The notes below the pieces were generated by a model. The model saw only the letters and a list, made by a program, of their open reading frames with translations, made no database searches and had not been told where the DNA came from. A DNA stretch of 62,578 nucleotides from Porticoccus sp. (lineage in GTDB: Bacteria; Pseudomonadota; Gammaproteobacteria; Pseudomonadales; Porticoccaceae), in assembly GCA_002733125.1 (NCBI GenBank), contig NVUM01000002.1, forward strand, positions 52,999 to 115,576, read 5' to 3'. Below, in pieces: positions 23,249 through 32,809 of the stretch (positions are counted from its first letter, which is position 1; every line of letters starts with the position of its first letter). A program made the position numbers and the translations under genes.

Positions 23249-23614
23249 ATGAGTGTAGAGAAATTTGATCTTACACAGACAATTACCATTACGCCGGCTG
23301 CCGCGTCCCATTTTCGCGAACAACTGCAGCGTAACGGTGGTGCCGGTGTGCGCATTGGGCTGAAAAAAAGCGGCTGCACCGGCTTCAAGTATGTTATTGA
23401 GGAAGTGCCTGCTCCGGAGGAAAACGATGTAACTCTGACACTGGATAATGGCGTGGCCATCTACTTCAGTCGTGAAGGTGCAATTGCCCTGCGCGGTATG
23501 GAAATTGACTATACCCGCGAGGGCGTCAATCAGACACTGAAGATCGAAAATCCCAATGTCACCAATATGTGTGGTTGTGGCGAGAGCTTCGAAATCAAGA
23601 CAGAGAACCAATGA
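23249..23614 (+). CDS. sufA: A-type Fe-S carrier, SufA-like
   Basis: The 121-residue HesB/IscA-family protein has the three conserved cysteines C43 (KSGCTGF), C108 and C110 (CGCGESF) that bind a cluster or iron. GGAAGG precedes the ATG. It lies between sufS and sufT, and its stop overlaps the sufT start (ATGA). It would pass clusters from the SufBCD scaffold to targets. Members of this family cannot be told apart safely from sequence, but operon context supports SufA. Confidence 0.93.
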   Translation: MSVEKFDLTQTITITPAAASHFREQLQRNGGAGVRIGLKKSGCTGFKYVIEEVPAPEENDVTLTLDNGVAIYFSREGAIALRGMEIDYTREGVNQTLKIENPNVTNMCGCGESFEIKTENQ

Positions 23615-24150
23615 GTCAGGAACGCAGTATCGTCAATGTTGCACGTGACTGCCCGGGGCGACTGGTTCCGGTGGGTGATCCCGTGACCATCCCGGCCGGA
23701 TCTTTCGTGACCATCGTGCAGTCCCTCGGCGGTAACTATACCGTCGTCCATCAGGGCAATATGGTAAGGGTGGATGGCGTGGATGCGGATGCGCTGGGTC
23801 AAAAAAAGCTGGAGCTCAACTTCACCGATCCCGGCAATGGCCAGATCGATGAAGATCAGGTCTGGCAGGCGTTGGAGACTGTCTATGACCCCGAAATCCC
23901 CGTCAATCTGCGCAGCCTGGGGCTGATTTACCATCTGGATATTGATCAGGATACAGGCAGGGTGGATATCCAAATGACCTTGACGGCCCCGGGTTGCGGC
24001 ATGGGCCCGGTACTGGTGGGCGATGTGGAGCAACGGGTGAAGCAGGTGCCGAACGTAAATAGTGTTCATGTGGAGCTGGTCTTCGATCCACCCTGGAGCC
24101 GGGAGATGATGTCCGAAGAGGCGCAGCTCGAAACCGGCATGTTTTTCTAG
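23611..24150 (+). CDS. sufT: Fe-S cluster assembly/maturation protein SufT (DUF59)
   Basis: The 179-residue protein has an N-terminal SufT-specific part (RDCPGRLVPVGDPVTIPAG) and a C-terminal MIP18/DUF59 domain with ETVYDPEIPVNLRSLGLIY and LTAPGCGMGPVL, holding the conserved single cysteine. SufT proteins assist maturation of Fe-S enzymes. It starts within the sufA stop, so the two are coupled, and is followed after 21 bases by sufE. Confidence 0.93.
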   Translation: MSQERSIVNVARDCPGRLVPVGDPVTIPAGSFVTIVQSLGGNYTVVHQGNMVRVDGVDADALGQKKLELNFTDPGNGQIDEDQVWQALETVYDPEIPVNLRSLGLIYHLDIDQDTGRVDIQMTLTAPGCGMGPVLVGDVEQRVKQVPNVNSVHVELVFDPPWSREMMSEEAQLETGMFF

Positions 24151-24171
24151 TTACCGGAAACCCCATCCATC

Positions 24172-24642
24172 ATGACGACAATCGAGAACCTTCCCAGTAA
24201 TCCTTTCGGGAGCTCTATTCGCGCCGAGGATATCAAGGAGACACTGGCTTTCTTCGACACCTGGGAAGAGCGTTACCAGTACATCATCGACCTGGGCAAG
24301 GAATTACCTCCCATGGATGATGAACTGAAAACCGATGAGCGGCTCGTGCGTGGTTGCCAGAGCCAGGTCTGGCTTAACACCCTGCAGAAAGACGACCGCC
24401 TCTTCTTTGAGGTGGACAGTGATGCCTTCATTGTCAAAGGCCTGTTGGGCATTATCCTCGCCGCCTACAATGGCAAAACCACCCAGGATATCCTCGATTT
24501 CGACATCGAGGGCTACTTCGAAACTCTTGACCTGATACGCCATCTCAGCGCCACCCGCGGCAACGGTTTGCGTGCACTGGTGCAGAGCATTCAGTCCGCA
24601 GCCCGTCAATCGAGTCACTCTGAACCCAGTGCAGGGAAGTAG
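24172..24642 (+). CDS. sufE: Sulfur acceptor protein SufE
   Basis: This 156-residue protein is the sulfur-acceptor partner of SufS. The acceptor cysteine is C62 in LVRGCQSQVW. The C-terminal part contains the usual GLLGIILAAYNGKTTQDIL segment. It is the last gene of the suf operon. No hairpin-plus-T terminator is seen after it. Confidence 0.94.
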   Translation: MTTIENLPSNPFGSSIRAEDIKETLAFFDTWEERYQYIIDLGKELPPMDDELKTDERLVRGCQSQVWLNTLQKDDRLFFEVDSDAFIVKGLLGIILAAYNGKTTQDILDFDIEGYFETLDLIRHLSATRGNGLRALVQSIQSAARQSSHSEPSAGK

Positions 24643-24803
24643 CTTTCAGACTTTAGCCGGGTTAATTGGATTGCCCGAAATCATATGCGTTGACAAGAAG
24701 GGCGTATACCCACCTGTACCACTACACCTTGTCACTTTGTAAAAAAGTAACTTTTCCTCTGCTATATAGGAAGTGGCCTCTATGCGCTAACGAAGGACAG
24801 GCC

Positions 24804-24920
24804 ATGTCGGCGTATTTTATCGAGGGAGTTCAGGTGAGGCTGGTGCGCTATTCCGCCGGGGTGGAAAGCGGCGACGATTTAAAGCTCGGCTGGTGGATGC
24901 CACCCATCAATGAAGAGTGA
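24804..24920 (+). CDS. Putative 38-residue protein, unknown
   Basis: A small frame begins with ATG at 24804, with AAGGA about seven bases upstream, and ends ...KLGWWMPPINEE. The sequence is charged to amphipathic, without a signal peptide. I do not recognise it. It lies alone between sufE and the gene at 25.1 kb. An upstream in-frame ATG at 24666 has no ribosome site. It may be a small protein or a chance frame. Confidence 0.35.
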   Translation: MSAYFIEGVQVRLVRYSAGVESGDDLKLGWWMPPINEE

Positions 24921-25091
24921 TAACAAACCTTCTGGCAATATGAAGGAACATAGTGGCTCCCCCGAGAGTTTATTTGATCTTTGATACCAGTTTACTGATG
25001 CGTCTTTAAGGCCAGTCCCAGGGTTGTCCCTCCAATTTACTATCGCTGTTGCGTATACTGGTTCGACCAGTGTTCCAGGAGCAGTCCGTAG

Positions 25092-26342
25092 ATGCAGATC
25101 ACCACAATCACACCGGTTCACTATCCGCTGTCTGTCAGGGCAGGCGTGAACGAATTCTCTGCTGCCTACGGCGAACTTGTGCAGCGTATAAATGCACTGG
25201 AAGACGGGCAGGTATTGCACGCCCCGGACTGGCATTGCCCCGCAGAGGCGCGCGACCAGGCAGATCGACCAGGATCCACTGCCTATTCGGATATTACCCG
25301 TGACGATCGCGATATACGGCTGGGCTATTGGCGGGGTCGAACCGTCGACGGCTTTGAACTGACATTGCACTGCTTCAACAGCGAGCTGGCGGTGGTGGAA
25401 CTGGTGCTGGAGCCGGCACCGGATATTGCCGCCCATGCACTGAAAGAGTGGGCCGAAGAGCAAACCAAACTCGCCATAAGTCAATTTGCCAACCGGGAAT
25501 TTGCCCGCATTATGGCTACTGTGCGCGAGGCAAATATTGACAATCTGCAATTGCGCGAAGAATGCAGCGGCCTGAAGTGTCTCTGGGTCGGCAGTATACT
25601 TAACCTGTCGTCAGAGGAAGTGCAGCGCAAAGACACCCAGATGCTGCTCCATCAATGGCTGGATGCGACCATCCGGCCCGAAGATGCCGAGGATATAATC
25701 AATGGTCGGTTGCGCCATTCGCTGCGCTGGCTGAATTATGTGATAGTCGCACAGGAGCACCAGACGGATCGCCAGAAAGTCGAAGCCATGATTCTGGCTC
25801 AGTATTTTTATGCGGTGCAACACTACATCAATCGCGATCTTCTCGCGGATATTTCCGATGTGTTTCTCGAGACGAATCTCAAAACCAGCGAGCTGAAACT
25901 GCAACGGGTCAGAGCCCGCACACAGCTTCACATTACGACCTATTACGAAGCACGCAATCACCTGGTGCGGGCAAAAAAACATTGGATGGAAGAGATACTG
26001 CAGGCCTGGGATTTCGATGACCTGCTGGAAAATGCGCAGCGGATGGTGGATGTCTGTTCGACCCGTATCAACGAAATCAATAATAAAAAGCGCTCCCTGG
26101 CCTCTATTCTTACCGATAGCCTGCTGGCGCTGATTGGCCTGTTTGCCATACTCGATCTCGCGCTTCAATTCGTTACCTACAGTCGGGAGATGGTGACTTC
26201 GCCAACACTGAATTACTACGACGAGCAGACGTCGGGGCTGCTCAGCGTACTGGCGACCTGGAATATCGATCTTTTCATGGGGATTAATTTGCTGATTGTG
26301 GTTTTGCTGGGAGCGTTGTATGCGGTTCTCAAACTGCGTTAA
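25092..26342 (+). CDS. Uncharacterised protein with C-terminal membrane hairpin
   Basis: This 416-residue protein has a soluble N-terminal part of about 330 residues, rich in charged helices in its second half, and two C-terminal membrane segments (near 338-362, ILTDSLLALIGLFAILDLA, and 392-412, MGINLLIVVLLGALYAVL). The N-terminal ~150 residues look mixed alpha/beta. I do not recognise the family with certainty. AGGAG lies 11 bases before the ATG. Its 3' end overlaps the next gene, for a secreted binding-protein-like product, by 23 bases, so the two are likely coupled. Confidence 0.75.
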   Translation: MQITTITPVHYPLSVRAGVNEFSAAYGELVQRINALEDGQVLHAPDWHCPAEARDQADRPGSTAYSDITRDDRDIRLGYWRGRTVDGFELTLHCFNSELAVVELVLEPAPDIAAHALKEWAEEQTKLAISQFANREFARIMATVREANIDNLQLREECSGLKCLWVGSILNLSSEEVQRKDTQMLLHQWLDATIRPEDAEDIINGRLRHSLRWLNYVIVAQEHQTDRQKVEAMILAQYFYAVQHYINRDLLADISDVFLETNLKTSELKLQRVRARTQLHITTYYEARNHLVRAKKHWMEEILQAWDFDDLLENAQRMVDVCSTRINEINNKKRSLASILTDSLLALIGLFAILDLALQFVTYSREMVTSPTLNYYDEQTSGLLSVLATWNIDLFMGINLLIVVLLGALYAVLKLR

Positions 26343-27360
26343 CGCTGCACTGTTGTGTTCTCTGCTACTGTCGGGTGTTGTTGCCGCCGGGCCTTTCACC
26401 GCAGTGGAGGTCTACACAGACTCATGGCCACCTTACGTGAACCGGGCGCCAGACAAGGAGCCCGGGGCAATCACACGTATTGTCGAGCTTGCCCTGCGCA
26501 ATATGCGCCTCGATCCGCAGTGGCGATATGTGGATTTTTCGCTGGCCTACGAAATGGTCAACAAGAACGAAATTCGCCTGTCCTTTCCGTATTTTGAAAC
26601 GGCTCGCCGCAAGCAACTCTATCCCGATGTGCGCTTTTCTGCACCCCTGATGACAGTGGACAACGTGCTCTACTACAGTCGGGAACACCGGGATTTTTCC
26701 TCACCGCCGGATTCCATCGGCGATCTTCGACTCGGTCGTGTGGCCGAGTATGCCTACGGTGAGAAATTCGAGACCTGGCTGGTAGGTGCTACGGAGTATC
26801 AATCGGAAGTGCTCGCCCTGCGCGCCTTGTTCAATGGTGAGATCGATCTGTTGCCCATGGCCAGGCGCGTAGGGCAGGCATTGGTTCTGGAGTATTTTCC
26901 CTGGCAATACCATTCCTTCCGCCATATCCCCGGCGAGGCCTATCTGTCAAAGGATGCGGTTCATCTGGTGACTCATGACGATTCGCAGGGGGAGGCATTT
27001 ATCAAGGCCTTCGATGAAGCACTGGAAAAGCTGGCTGGCGTGAAAAAACAGGATGAAGTGCGGGAAACCACACTGGATGCCGGGCGCAGTACTGGCTATG
27101 TGCGCCTGGTGGTGGGGGAGGGGCATCCTGTGATCATCGGACAGACTCAGCGGCAGGGAGAGCATCCCGACAATCGCTACGTCATGATTCCGCCCGGCAG
27201 CCGCGGGCTGGTGCTGGATTGGAGTGATGCAGTATTTAAAGAGTTCAACTCTCCCAAACTATACGCTGCCATGGTGGCATTATCGAAAATCCGTATCGTC
27301 GACGGTCCCCACGTTGGTCGTGAACTCTACGTCAAGAACCTGCATATCGAAATTGAATAG
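26320..27360 (+). CDS. Periplasmic solute-binding-like protein (SBP_bac_3 type)
   Basis: The 346-residue product starts at ATG 26320 with GGGAG upstream and has a signal peptide (MRFSNCVNAALLCSLLLSGVVAA). The mature part follows the amino-acid-binding-protein pattern: VYTDSWPPYVNR at the start and LRLGRVAEYAYGEKFETWL. The C-terminal ~100 residues (after residue 250) go beyond the usual domain length. No ABC permease or ATPase is adjacent, so it may be a sensor-type or orphan binding protein rather than part of a transporter. It is followed after two bases by a membrane protein gene. Confidence 0.75.
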   Translation: MRFSNCVNAALLCSLLLSGVVAAGPFTAVEVYTDSWPPYVNRAPDKEPGAITRIVELALRNMRLDPQWRYVDFSLAYEMVNKNEIRLSFPYFETARRKQLYPDVRFSAPLMTVDNVLYYSREHRDFSSPPDSIGDLRLGRVAEYAYGEKFETWLVGATEYQSEVLALRALFNGEIDLLPMARRVGQALVLEYFPWQYHSFRHIPGEAYLSKDAVHLVTHDDSQGEAFIKAFDEALEKLAGVKKQDEVRETTLDAGRSTGYVRLVVGEGHPVIIGQTQRQGEHPDNRYVMIPPGSRGLVLDWSDAVFKEFNSPKLYAAMVALSKIRIVDGPHVGRELYVKNLHIEIE

Positions 27361-27362
27361 CT

Positions 27363-27920
27363 ATGACCGGTTTTGAATTGCTGGGCTGGTTCGGCACCCT
27401 GCTTTACCTTGCCAACTATGCTTATCTTGCCTTCTATCCGCGCTGGCGAAGACCAGTGTATTTCTCGGCCAATGGCGTTGCTGCCCTGTCTCTGGTGGTA
27501 TCTTCTGCAGCTATTGCCTCCTGGCAGGCGGTGGGCATAAATTTTTTCTGGGCGACAATCAGTGTCTGGTTGTTAATAGGTGGGAGTTTCAGGTTCGTAA
27601 GGGTAGGGCCAGGCGTCCTCGCAGTCGGTGTCGGATTGTGTTGGGTGGCCGCGTTGCCCGCGCTATTCTGGCAATGGCAGTTGGCGGTGGCGATCATTGG
27701 CTGGAGCTCAACATTTGCTTTCAGTGCCGCCTATCTGTTGTTCGCCGCACGCCGACTGTCAATTGGCCCCTACCATCTATGGAATGCCTATGCGGCATTC
27801 GTACTACTGCCGCAGCTTTACCTCGACACCAACTGGCCGGTGCTGGCGATGGAGGTTTGCTGGTTTGCTATCTCACTATCGGCGCGTTTCAATCTAAATC
27901 AGCCTGATGAGCCACGGTAG
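27363..27920 (+). CDS. Small membrane protein with two internal repeats (CBU_0592-like)
   Basis: The 185-residue protein has about six membrane helices in two similar halves, each starting with a W-x-G/S-T-x-x-x-x-x-A-Y pattern (LLGWFGTLLYLANYAYL and IIGWSSTFAFSAAYLLF). This resembles CBU_0592-type membrane domains of unknown function. It starts two bases after the binding-protein gene, so the three genes 25.1-27.9 kb likely form one transcript. No function can be stated. Confidence 0.65.
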   Translation: MTGFELLGWFGTLLYLANYAYLAFYPRWRRPVYFSANGVAALSLVVSSAAIASWQAVGINFFWATISVWLLIGGSFRFVRVGPGVLAVGVGLCWVAALPALFWQWQLAVAIIGWSSTFAFSAAYLLFAARRLSIGPYHLWNAYAAFVLLPQLYLDTNWPVLAMEVCWFAISLSARFNLNQPDEPR

Positions 27921-27982
27921 AGTCAGCGCAGTGCTGGGCGCTGGAGTCACGGTGATTGTTTCGAAAAATGAGGGGTTATTCG

Positions 27983-29770
27983 ATGGAAAAGCCATTAAAG
28001 CCGGGCCGCAGACAGTTTATCAAATCAGCTGTGGGAACCGCATCTGCTCTGGCCTTGGCCAGAATCGCCCCTAGCTGGGCTTATCCAACAGGTCGAAGCT
28101 ATGGCGATGTCATCGTAGCCAACAACGCGGTCGATCTGCTTATTCGCCGGGACAACCTGAATATCGGTGGACGGATCGGTCGACCGATTACCATCAACGG
28201 TAGCATGCCCGGGCCGCTGATCAGGCTTAAAGAAGGGCAGCGAGCCAGGTTGAACGTCACCAATGGCATGACTGAGGATACCTCGATCCATTGGCACGGG
28301 ATTATTCTGCCCGAGAATATGGACGGTGTTCCCGGTGTCAGTTTTCCCGGTATCACGCCGGGATCGACATTTCATTACGAGTACGACGTTGAGCAGAGTG
28401 GGACCTACTGGTATCACAGTCACTCGGGATTACAGGAGCAGTTGGGGCACCTGGGACCCCTGGTGATTGACCCGGCAAATGGAGATATTGGTGCGGATCG
28501 GGAACACGTCATTATTCTGAGCGATTGGACCTTTGAAGATCCCCACGAGGTCTTCCGCAATCTGACGGTAGCGGAGGGCTATTACAACTACCAGCAGCGA
28601 ACGTTGAGTGACACTCTGGTCGATATCCGCCGACAGGGGTTGGCAAAAACCTGGAAAGAGCGATCCATGTGGAACCAAATGCGCATGAGTGCCCGGGATC
28701 TTCTGGATGTGACCGGATCCACCTATACCTATCTGATGAATGGTCGCGACAACGCAACCAACTGGACGGCGTTGTACAAACTCGGGGAAAAAATCCGCCT
28801 GAGAATTATTAATGGCTCTGCCATGTCGTTTTTTGATTTCCGTATTCCAGGCCTTGAGATGACGGTGGTCTCTGCAGATGGCCAACCAGTCAAGCCGGTT
28901 ACGGTGGACGAATTCCGCATCGGGGTGGCGGAGGTCTACGACGTTATTGTTACTCCAAAAAGTGCTCGACCCTATACGTTGTTTGCGGAAAGCATGGATC
29001 GCAGTGGGTATGTGCGGGGGACGCTGGCGACAATATTGGGACAGGAAGCGGCAGTACCCGAACTGCGGCCAGTGCCTGAAAGGGGAATGGCGGCCATGGG
29101 GATGACTCATGAAATGTCACGTGACATGGGTGATATGAATATGCCGTCCTCTGCTGCTGATGAGTCCGGTATGGCCGGGCACCATGACATGCACCAGGGA
29201 CATGGTGGGAAGATGGGTAAAACTCAACAGCGGCCTTCGGCACCAGACCTCGGTATAGAGCATGCGCCGGGTGGGCATGGTCCCGCTGCGGCAATGATTG
29301 CCAGAAATCCGGTCAGCCGACTGAACGAGCCCGGAGTTGGTCTCGAAGATGTCAGTCACCGTGTTCTGGTCTATGGCGATCTCATCGGCGCCCATCCCTG
29401 GCCGGACGAAAGGGAGCCGGAGCGAGACATCGAACTCCACCTGACCGGCAATATGGAAAAATACATGTGGTCTTTTGACGGTGTGAAATATACCGAAGTC
29501 GATGGGCCAGTAGAGTTTCGCCACGGCGAACGTCTGCGCCTGATTATGGTGAACGACACCATGATGGATCACCCCATCCATTTGCACGGCATGTGGATGG
29601 AGCTGGAGAACGGTCAATATCCACGCCCCAGGAAGCACACCATCAGCCTTAAACCCATTGAAGTTGTCTCGTTGCAAATCAGTGCCGATGCACCCGGTAG
29701 CTGGGCCTTCCACTGTCATCTTCTCTATCACATGAAGGCGGGGATGTTCCGAGTAGTCAGGGTCAGCTAA
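27983..29770 (+). CDS. copA: Copper-resistance multicopper oxidase CopA
   Basis: This ~595-residue periplasmic multicopper oxidase begins with a Tat-type signal (RRQFIKSAVGTASALAL). Copper ligands are visible as HWHG (H103, H105), WYHSHSG, HPIHLHG and HCHLLYHMKAGM. Between the second and third cupredoxin domains is a Met/His-rich segment with repeats such as MSRDMGDMNM and HHDMHQGHG, typical of PcoA/CopA and thought to bind Cu(I). ATG at 27983 has GAGGGG seven bases upstream. copB follows after nine bases. It oxidises or sequesters periplasmic copper. Confidence 0.95.
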   Translation: MEKPLKPGRRQFIKSAVGTASALALARIAPSWAYPTGRSYGDVIVANNAVDLLIRRDNLNIGGRIGRPITINGSMPGPLIRLKEGQRARLNVTNGMTEDTSIHWHGIILPENMDGVPGVSFPGITPGSTFHYEYDVEQSGTYWYHSHSGLQEQLGHLGPLVIDPANGDIGADREHVIILSDWTFEDPHEVFRNLTVAEGYYNYQQRTLSDTLVDIRRQGLAKTWKERSMWNQMRMSARDLLDVTGSTYTYLMNGRDNATNWTALYKLGEKIRLRIINGSAMSFFDFRIPGLEMTVVSADGQPVKPVTVDEFRIGVAEVYDVIVTPKSARPYTLFAESMDRSGYVRGTLATILGQEAAVPELRPVPERGMAAMGMTHEMSRDMGDMNMPSSAADESGMAGHHDMHQGHGGKMGKTQQRPSAPDLGIEHAPGGHGPAAAMIARNPVSRLNEPGVGLEDVSHRVLVYGDLIGAHPWPDEREPERDIELHLTGNMEKYMWSFDGVKYTEVDGPVEFRHGERLRLIMVNDTMMDHPIHLHGMWMELENGQYPRPRKHTISLKPIEVVSLQISADAPGSWAFHCHLLYHMKAGMFRVVRVS

Positions 29771-29779
29771 GGGGGAGTT

Positions 29780-30529
29780 ATGAGAATACTGAAAATCGTT
29801 ATATACCTAACCCTGGCTGGAATGAGTGCTCCACTGTTTGCCGGCCACGCTGAAGACGACTGGCCGGAACCCGTCAAACCCTATCGTACCGGTCAGATCC
29901 TGTTTGACCGGCTGGAAATTACCCGCACCGACAATGATGAGAGCTTGATAGTCTGGGACATGCTGGCCTGGTACGGCGGAGACAGGAATCGCCTATATTT
30001 CAAGAGCGAGGGGAAAAACGAGCGGGGTGACGGCGAGCCCTCCGAGCTGGAAAGTGCGGAGATACTCGCCAGCCGTTTGATCGCGCCATTCTGGGAAATA
30101 CAGGGAGGCGTTGGTACCCGGGGTTCAATGGCATCGGGTGCAGACAGGGAAAACTACCTGGTATTCAGTCTGTTTGGTACGGCTCCCTATCGATTCGAAA
30201 TGGATAATTCCGTCACTGTTAACGAAGACGGTGACATCGCCGCGAGCATTGAGGCCGAGTACGACATACGCCTGTCACAGGTGTCGTACCTGCAGCCACG
30301 TCTGGAGTTGAAAGCGGCATTGACTGACGCTGAAGCTTATGACCGCCCCAGCGGATTCAATGATATTCGTGTGGGATTGCGCTATCGCTACGAACTGTCC
30401 AGGGAGTTTGCCCCCTACATCGGTGTCTACTGGAGCCGCTCGCTGGGTAACAAGGCTGATCTGATCCGTGATCAAGGGGGCGATGAGTCCGAAACTGGTG
30501 TTGTGGTCGGCGTTCGTATGTGGTTCTAA
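29780..30529 (+). CDS. copB: Outer-membrane copper-resistance protein CopB
   Basis: The 249-residue protein has a signal peptide (MRILKIVIYLTLAGMSAPLFA) and a beta-barrel ending in V-x-V-G-V-R-M-W-F with terminal aromatic residue. It matches the CopB/PcoB family (LFDRLEITR, LAWYGGDRNRLYFKSEG, VGTRGSMASGADRENY). Unlike many CopB proteins it lacks the Met/His-rich N-terminal extension. It follows copA in one operon. Confidence 0.93.
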   Translation: MRILKIVIYLTLAGMSAPLFAGHAEDDWPEPVKPYRTGQILFDRLEITRTDNDESLIVWDMLAWYGGDRNRLYFKSEGKNERGDGEPSELESAEILASRLIAPFWEIQGGVGTRGSMASGADRENYLVFSLFGTAPYRFEMDNSVTVNEDGDIAASIEAEYDIRLSQVSYLQPRLELKAALTDAEAYDRPSGFNDIRVGLRYRYELSREFAPYIGVYWSRSLGNKADLIRDQGGDESETGVVVGVRMWF

Positions 30530-30569
30530 TTCGAATTATTGAGCATACAAGAAACTGGATGGAGGATTC

Positions 30570-31922
30570 ATGGCTAAGGACGAAGACAGAACAACACATT
30601 ACCGGGAAGGTAGCCTGACATTACCAGGAACTGTGATGCTGGGGACCGGCGTCATGATTGGTGCCGGTATTTTTGCACTTACCGGGCAGATGGCCCAGAT
30701 GACAGGTGTCTTGTTTCCGCTGGCATTTCTGGCCGCTGCCGTTATTGTTGCCTTTAGCGCCTATTCCTATATCAAGATTTCCAACGCCTATCCGTCAGCT
30801 GGTGGCATTGGCATGTATCTGCACAAGGCCTATGGCGATAGGTTGCCAACGGCGTTTAATGCCTTGCTGATGTATTTTTCGATGGTGATCGCACAGAGCT
30901 TTCTGGCCCGCACTTTTGGCTCATACACCATGCAACTTTTTGGGGGCGACGAGAGTGGCATGATGGTGCCTGTTCTCGGGATGTCGCTCATTCTTGTCGC
31001 CTTTTTAATTAACCTTTCAGGTAATCGACTGGTCCAGGGCGTGGCCTCTTTTATCGGTGTTTTGAAAATCGCTGGCATCCTGATTTTCGGACTGGTGGGA
31101 ATCTGGATCGCCGACAGTCTTTCAGTGGACTTTTCAAATCCTGGAGAGGCCGGAACCGTGGGCAACTTTCTGGGAGCAACGGCACTCGGAATACTGGCGT
31201 TCAAGGGCTTCACAACCATTACCAATAGTGGCTCGGAGGTGAAAGACCCGAAACGCAACGTGGGTCGTGCCATTGTGATTTCCATCGCAGCCTGCGTGGT
31301 GATCTACACCCTGGTGGGCTTTGCCGTTGCGAGCAATCTTTCGCTTACTGAAATCATTGAGACCCGGGATTACTCCCTGGCCGCAGCTGCCCGGCCAGCA
31401 TTGGGCGAATACGGTGTTTGGTTCACGGTGGCTATTGCCATGATGGCCACAGCTGGGGGTATTCTGGCCAGTATTTTTGCGGTCTCGCGCATGCTGGCCA
31501 TGTTGACGGAAATGAAACTGGTTCCCCACAGCCACTTCGGTATGTCGGGCAGTATCCAGAAGCACACGTTGGTTTATACCGTGGTTCTTGGTCTGGTTCT
31601 CACCGCCTTCTTTGACCTCTCTCGGATTGCTGCGCTGGGGATTGTCTTTTACCTGATCATGGACATTGCGATTCATTGGGGCGTTCTTCGTTATTTGCGT
31701 AAGGACATCAAGGCCCGAGCATGGGTGCCAGTCATAGCTATTTTACTCGATGCCCTCGCGCTCGGCGGGTTTGTCTGGGTCAAGCTGAATTCCGACCCCT
31801 TTGTGATTGGGGTTGCCGTTGTTGCGATGATCGTCATAGCGATTGGTGAGCAGATCTTCCTGAAAAAGTCGGCGTGGGCAAGGCAAGCTGGTGAGGAGAA
31901 ATCTCATGCACACCACCACTGA
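30570..31922 (+). CDS. APC-family amino-acid/polyamine permease
   Basis: The 450-residue protein has about twelve membrane helices and the APC substrate motif GTGVMIGAGIFALTGQ in the first helix. The long ORF ends in a His-rich tail (EEKSHAHHH), which is not general for the family and might bind metal. GGAGG precedes the ATG. It follows copB with a 40-base gap on the same strand, within the copper block. The transported compound is unknown. Confidence 0.85.
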   Translation: MAKDEDRTTHYREGSLTLPGTVMLGTGVMIGAGIFALTGQMAQMTGVLFPLAFLAAAVIVAFSAYSYIKISNAYPSAGGIGMYLHKAYGDRLPTAFNALLMYFSMVIAQSFLARTFGSYTMQLFGGDESGMMVPVLGMSLILVAFLINLSGNRLVQGVASFIGVLKIAGILIFGLVGIWIADSLSVDFSNPGEAGTVGNFLGATALGILAFKGFTTITNSGSEVKDPKRNVGRAIVISIAACVVIYTLVGFAVASNLSLTEIIETRDYSLAAAARPALGEYGVWFTVAIAMMATAGGILASIFAVSRMLAMLTEMKLVPHSHFGMSGSIQKHTLVYTVVLGLVLTAFFDLSRIAALGIVFYLIMDIAIHWGVLRYLRKDIKARAWVPVIAILLDALALGGFVWVKLNSDPFVIGVAVVAMIVIAIGEQIFLKKSAWARQAGEEKSHAHHH

Positions 31923-31964
31923 AATCCGGAATTTGAGCTCAGAACTGAAACGGAGGGTAATGCC

Positions 31965-32192
31965 ATGATGGGGGATCACATGTTTGGTAACACGATGTGG
32001 GTTGGGCACTGGCTGTGGATGCTGGTTATTGCCATAGTGGTTGTCATACCAGCTTGGCGTATCTGCCAGCGCACAGGCTATCCGGGCTGGCTGGGAATCA
32101 CGATATTAATTCCCATCGTCAACCTCCTTTTCCTTTATTTCATAGCGTTTGCGAATTGGCCGACAGATAAACTTGAAGATCATGCCGACTGA
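31965..32192 (+). CDS. Small two-helix membrane protein
   Basis: This 75-residue protein has a short Met/His N-terminus (MMGDHMFGNTMWVGHW) and two membrane segments (LWMLVIAIVVVIPAWRIC and WLGITILIPIVNLLFLYFIAF), with the RTGYPGWLG link typical of small DUF5684-like proteins. GGAGGG is upstream. It stands between the permease and a helical cytosolic protein in the copper block, probably in the same transcript. Confidence 0.7.
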   Translation: MMGDHMFGNTMWVGHWLWMLVIAIVVVIPAWRICQRTGYPGWLGITILIPIVNLLFLYFIAFANWPTDKLEDHAD

Positions 32193-32262
32193 GTACCGAC
32201 AAGCATACAGATTGCCCACTGGCCGATAAGACTATTTTTTAACGATCAAGGAGTGCTCGAGC

Positions 32263-32721
32263 ATGGAAATCAGAACATTTTTTGACCTGATCGAATGGAC
32301 CCGCAAGTTACACGAGAAACTGGCGGAATGCCTGTCTCATTGCGCTTCGCGTCATAGTGATGAGCGTGCTGCAATGCTACTTGAGTATCTGGCATCCCAC
32401 GAAACTGACATGAAGAAAATGGTTGCGGCCTTTGAGCGGCAGGCTGACCCCAAGGCTGCGCGCACGTATGTCTATGACTACATGCCGCGTAATCCAATTA
32501 CGATACATTTGGTTTGCGATGATTACTACACCAAACTGGGTGCCGGTGCGATTAGCGCTGAAGTTTTCGATTTTCACGAGCAAATTATCCGTCTTTACCG
32601 AACACTCGCGGGTAAGGCAGAAATCCGGGAAGCTGCAGAGCTTGTGCAGTCGCTCTTGGATATGGAAGAACACGAAACCAAGCGGTTGGTCCGTCAGGTA
32701 GAGCGAATGGACGATCTATAA
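32263..32721 (+). CDS. Helical ferritin-like protein, unknown
   Basis: The 152-residue protein is predicted all-helical, with several H/E pairs (HETDMKKM, FDFHEQIIRLYR, DMEEHETKRLVRQVE) reminiscent of a ferritin-like four-helix bundle, though I cannot align a full diiron site. AGGAG is upstream. It closes the rightward group of copper-block genes and is convergent with the glutaredoxin fusion gene at 32.8 kb. A role in metal binding is only a guess. Confidence 0.65.
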   Translation: MEIRTFFDLIEWTRKLHEKLAECLSHCASRHSDERAAMLLEYLASHETDMKKMVAAFERQADPKAARTYVYDYMPRNPITIHLVCDDYYTKLGAGAISAEVFDFHEQIIRLYRTLAGKAEIREAAELVQSLLDMEEHETKRLVRQVERMDDL

Positions 32722-32809
32722 GAAAAGAAGATCGGCACTCGCTTATTATAGATCGATAGGCTTGGGTGATACGCGCCTGTTTACGGTAAACAAATCGAGC
32801 AGCATTTCG

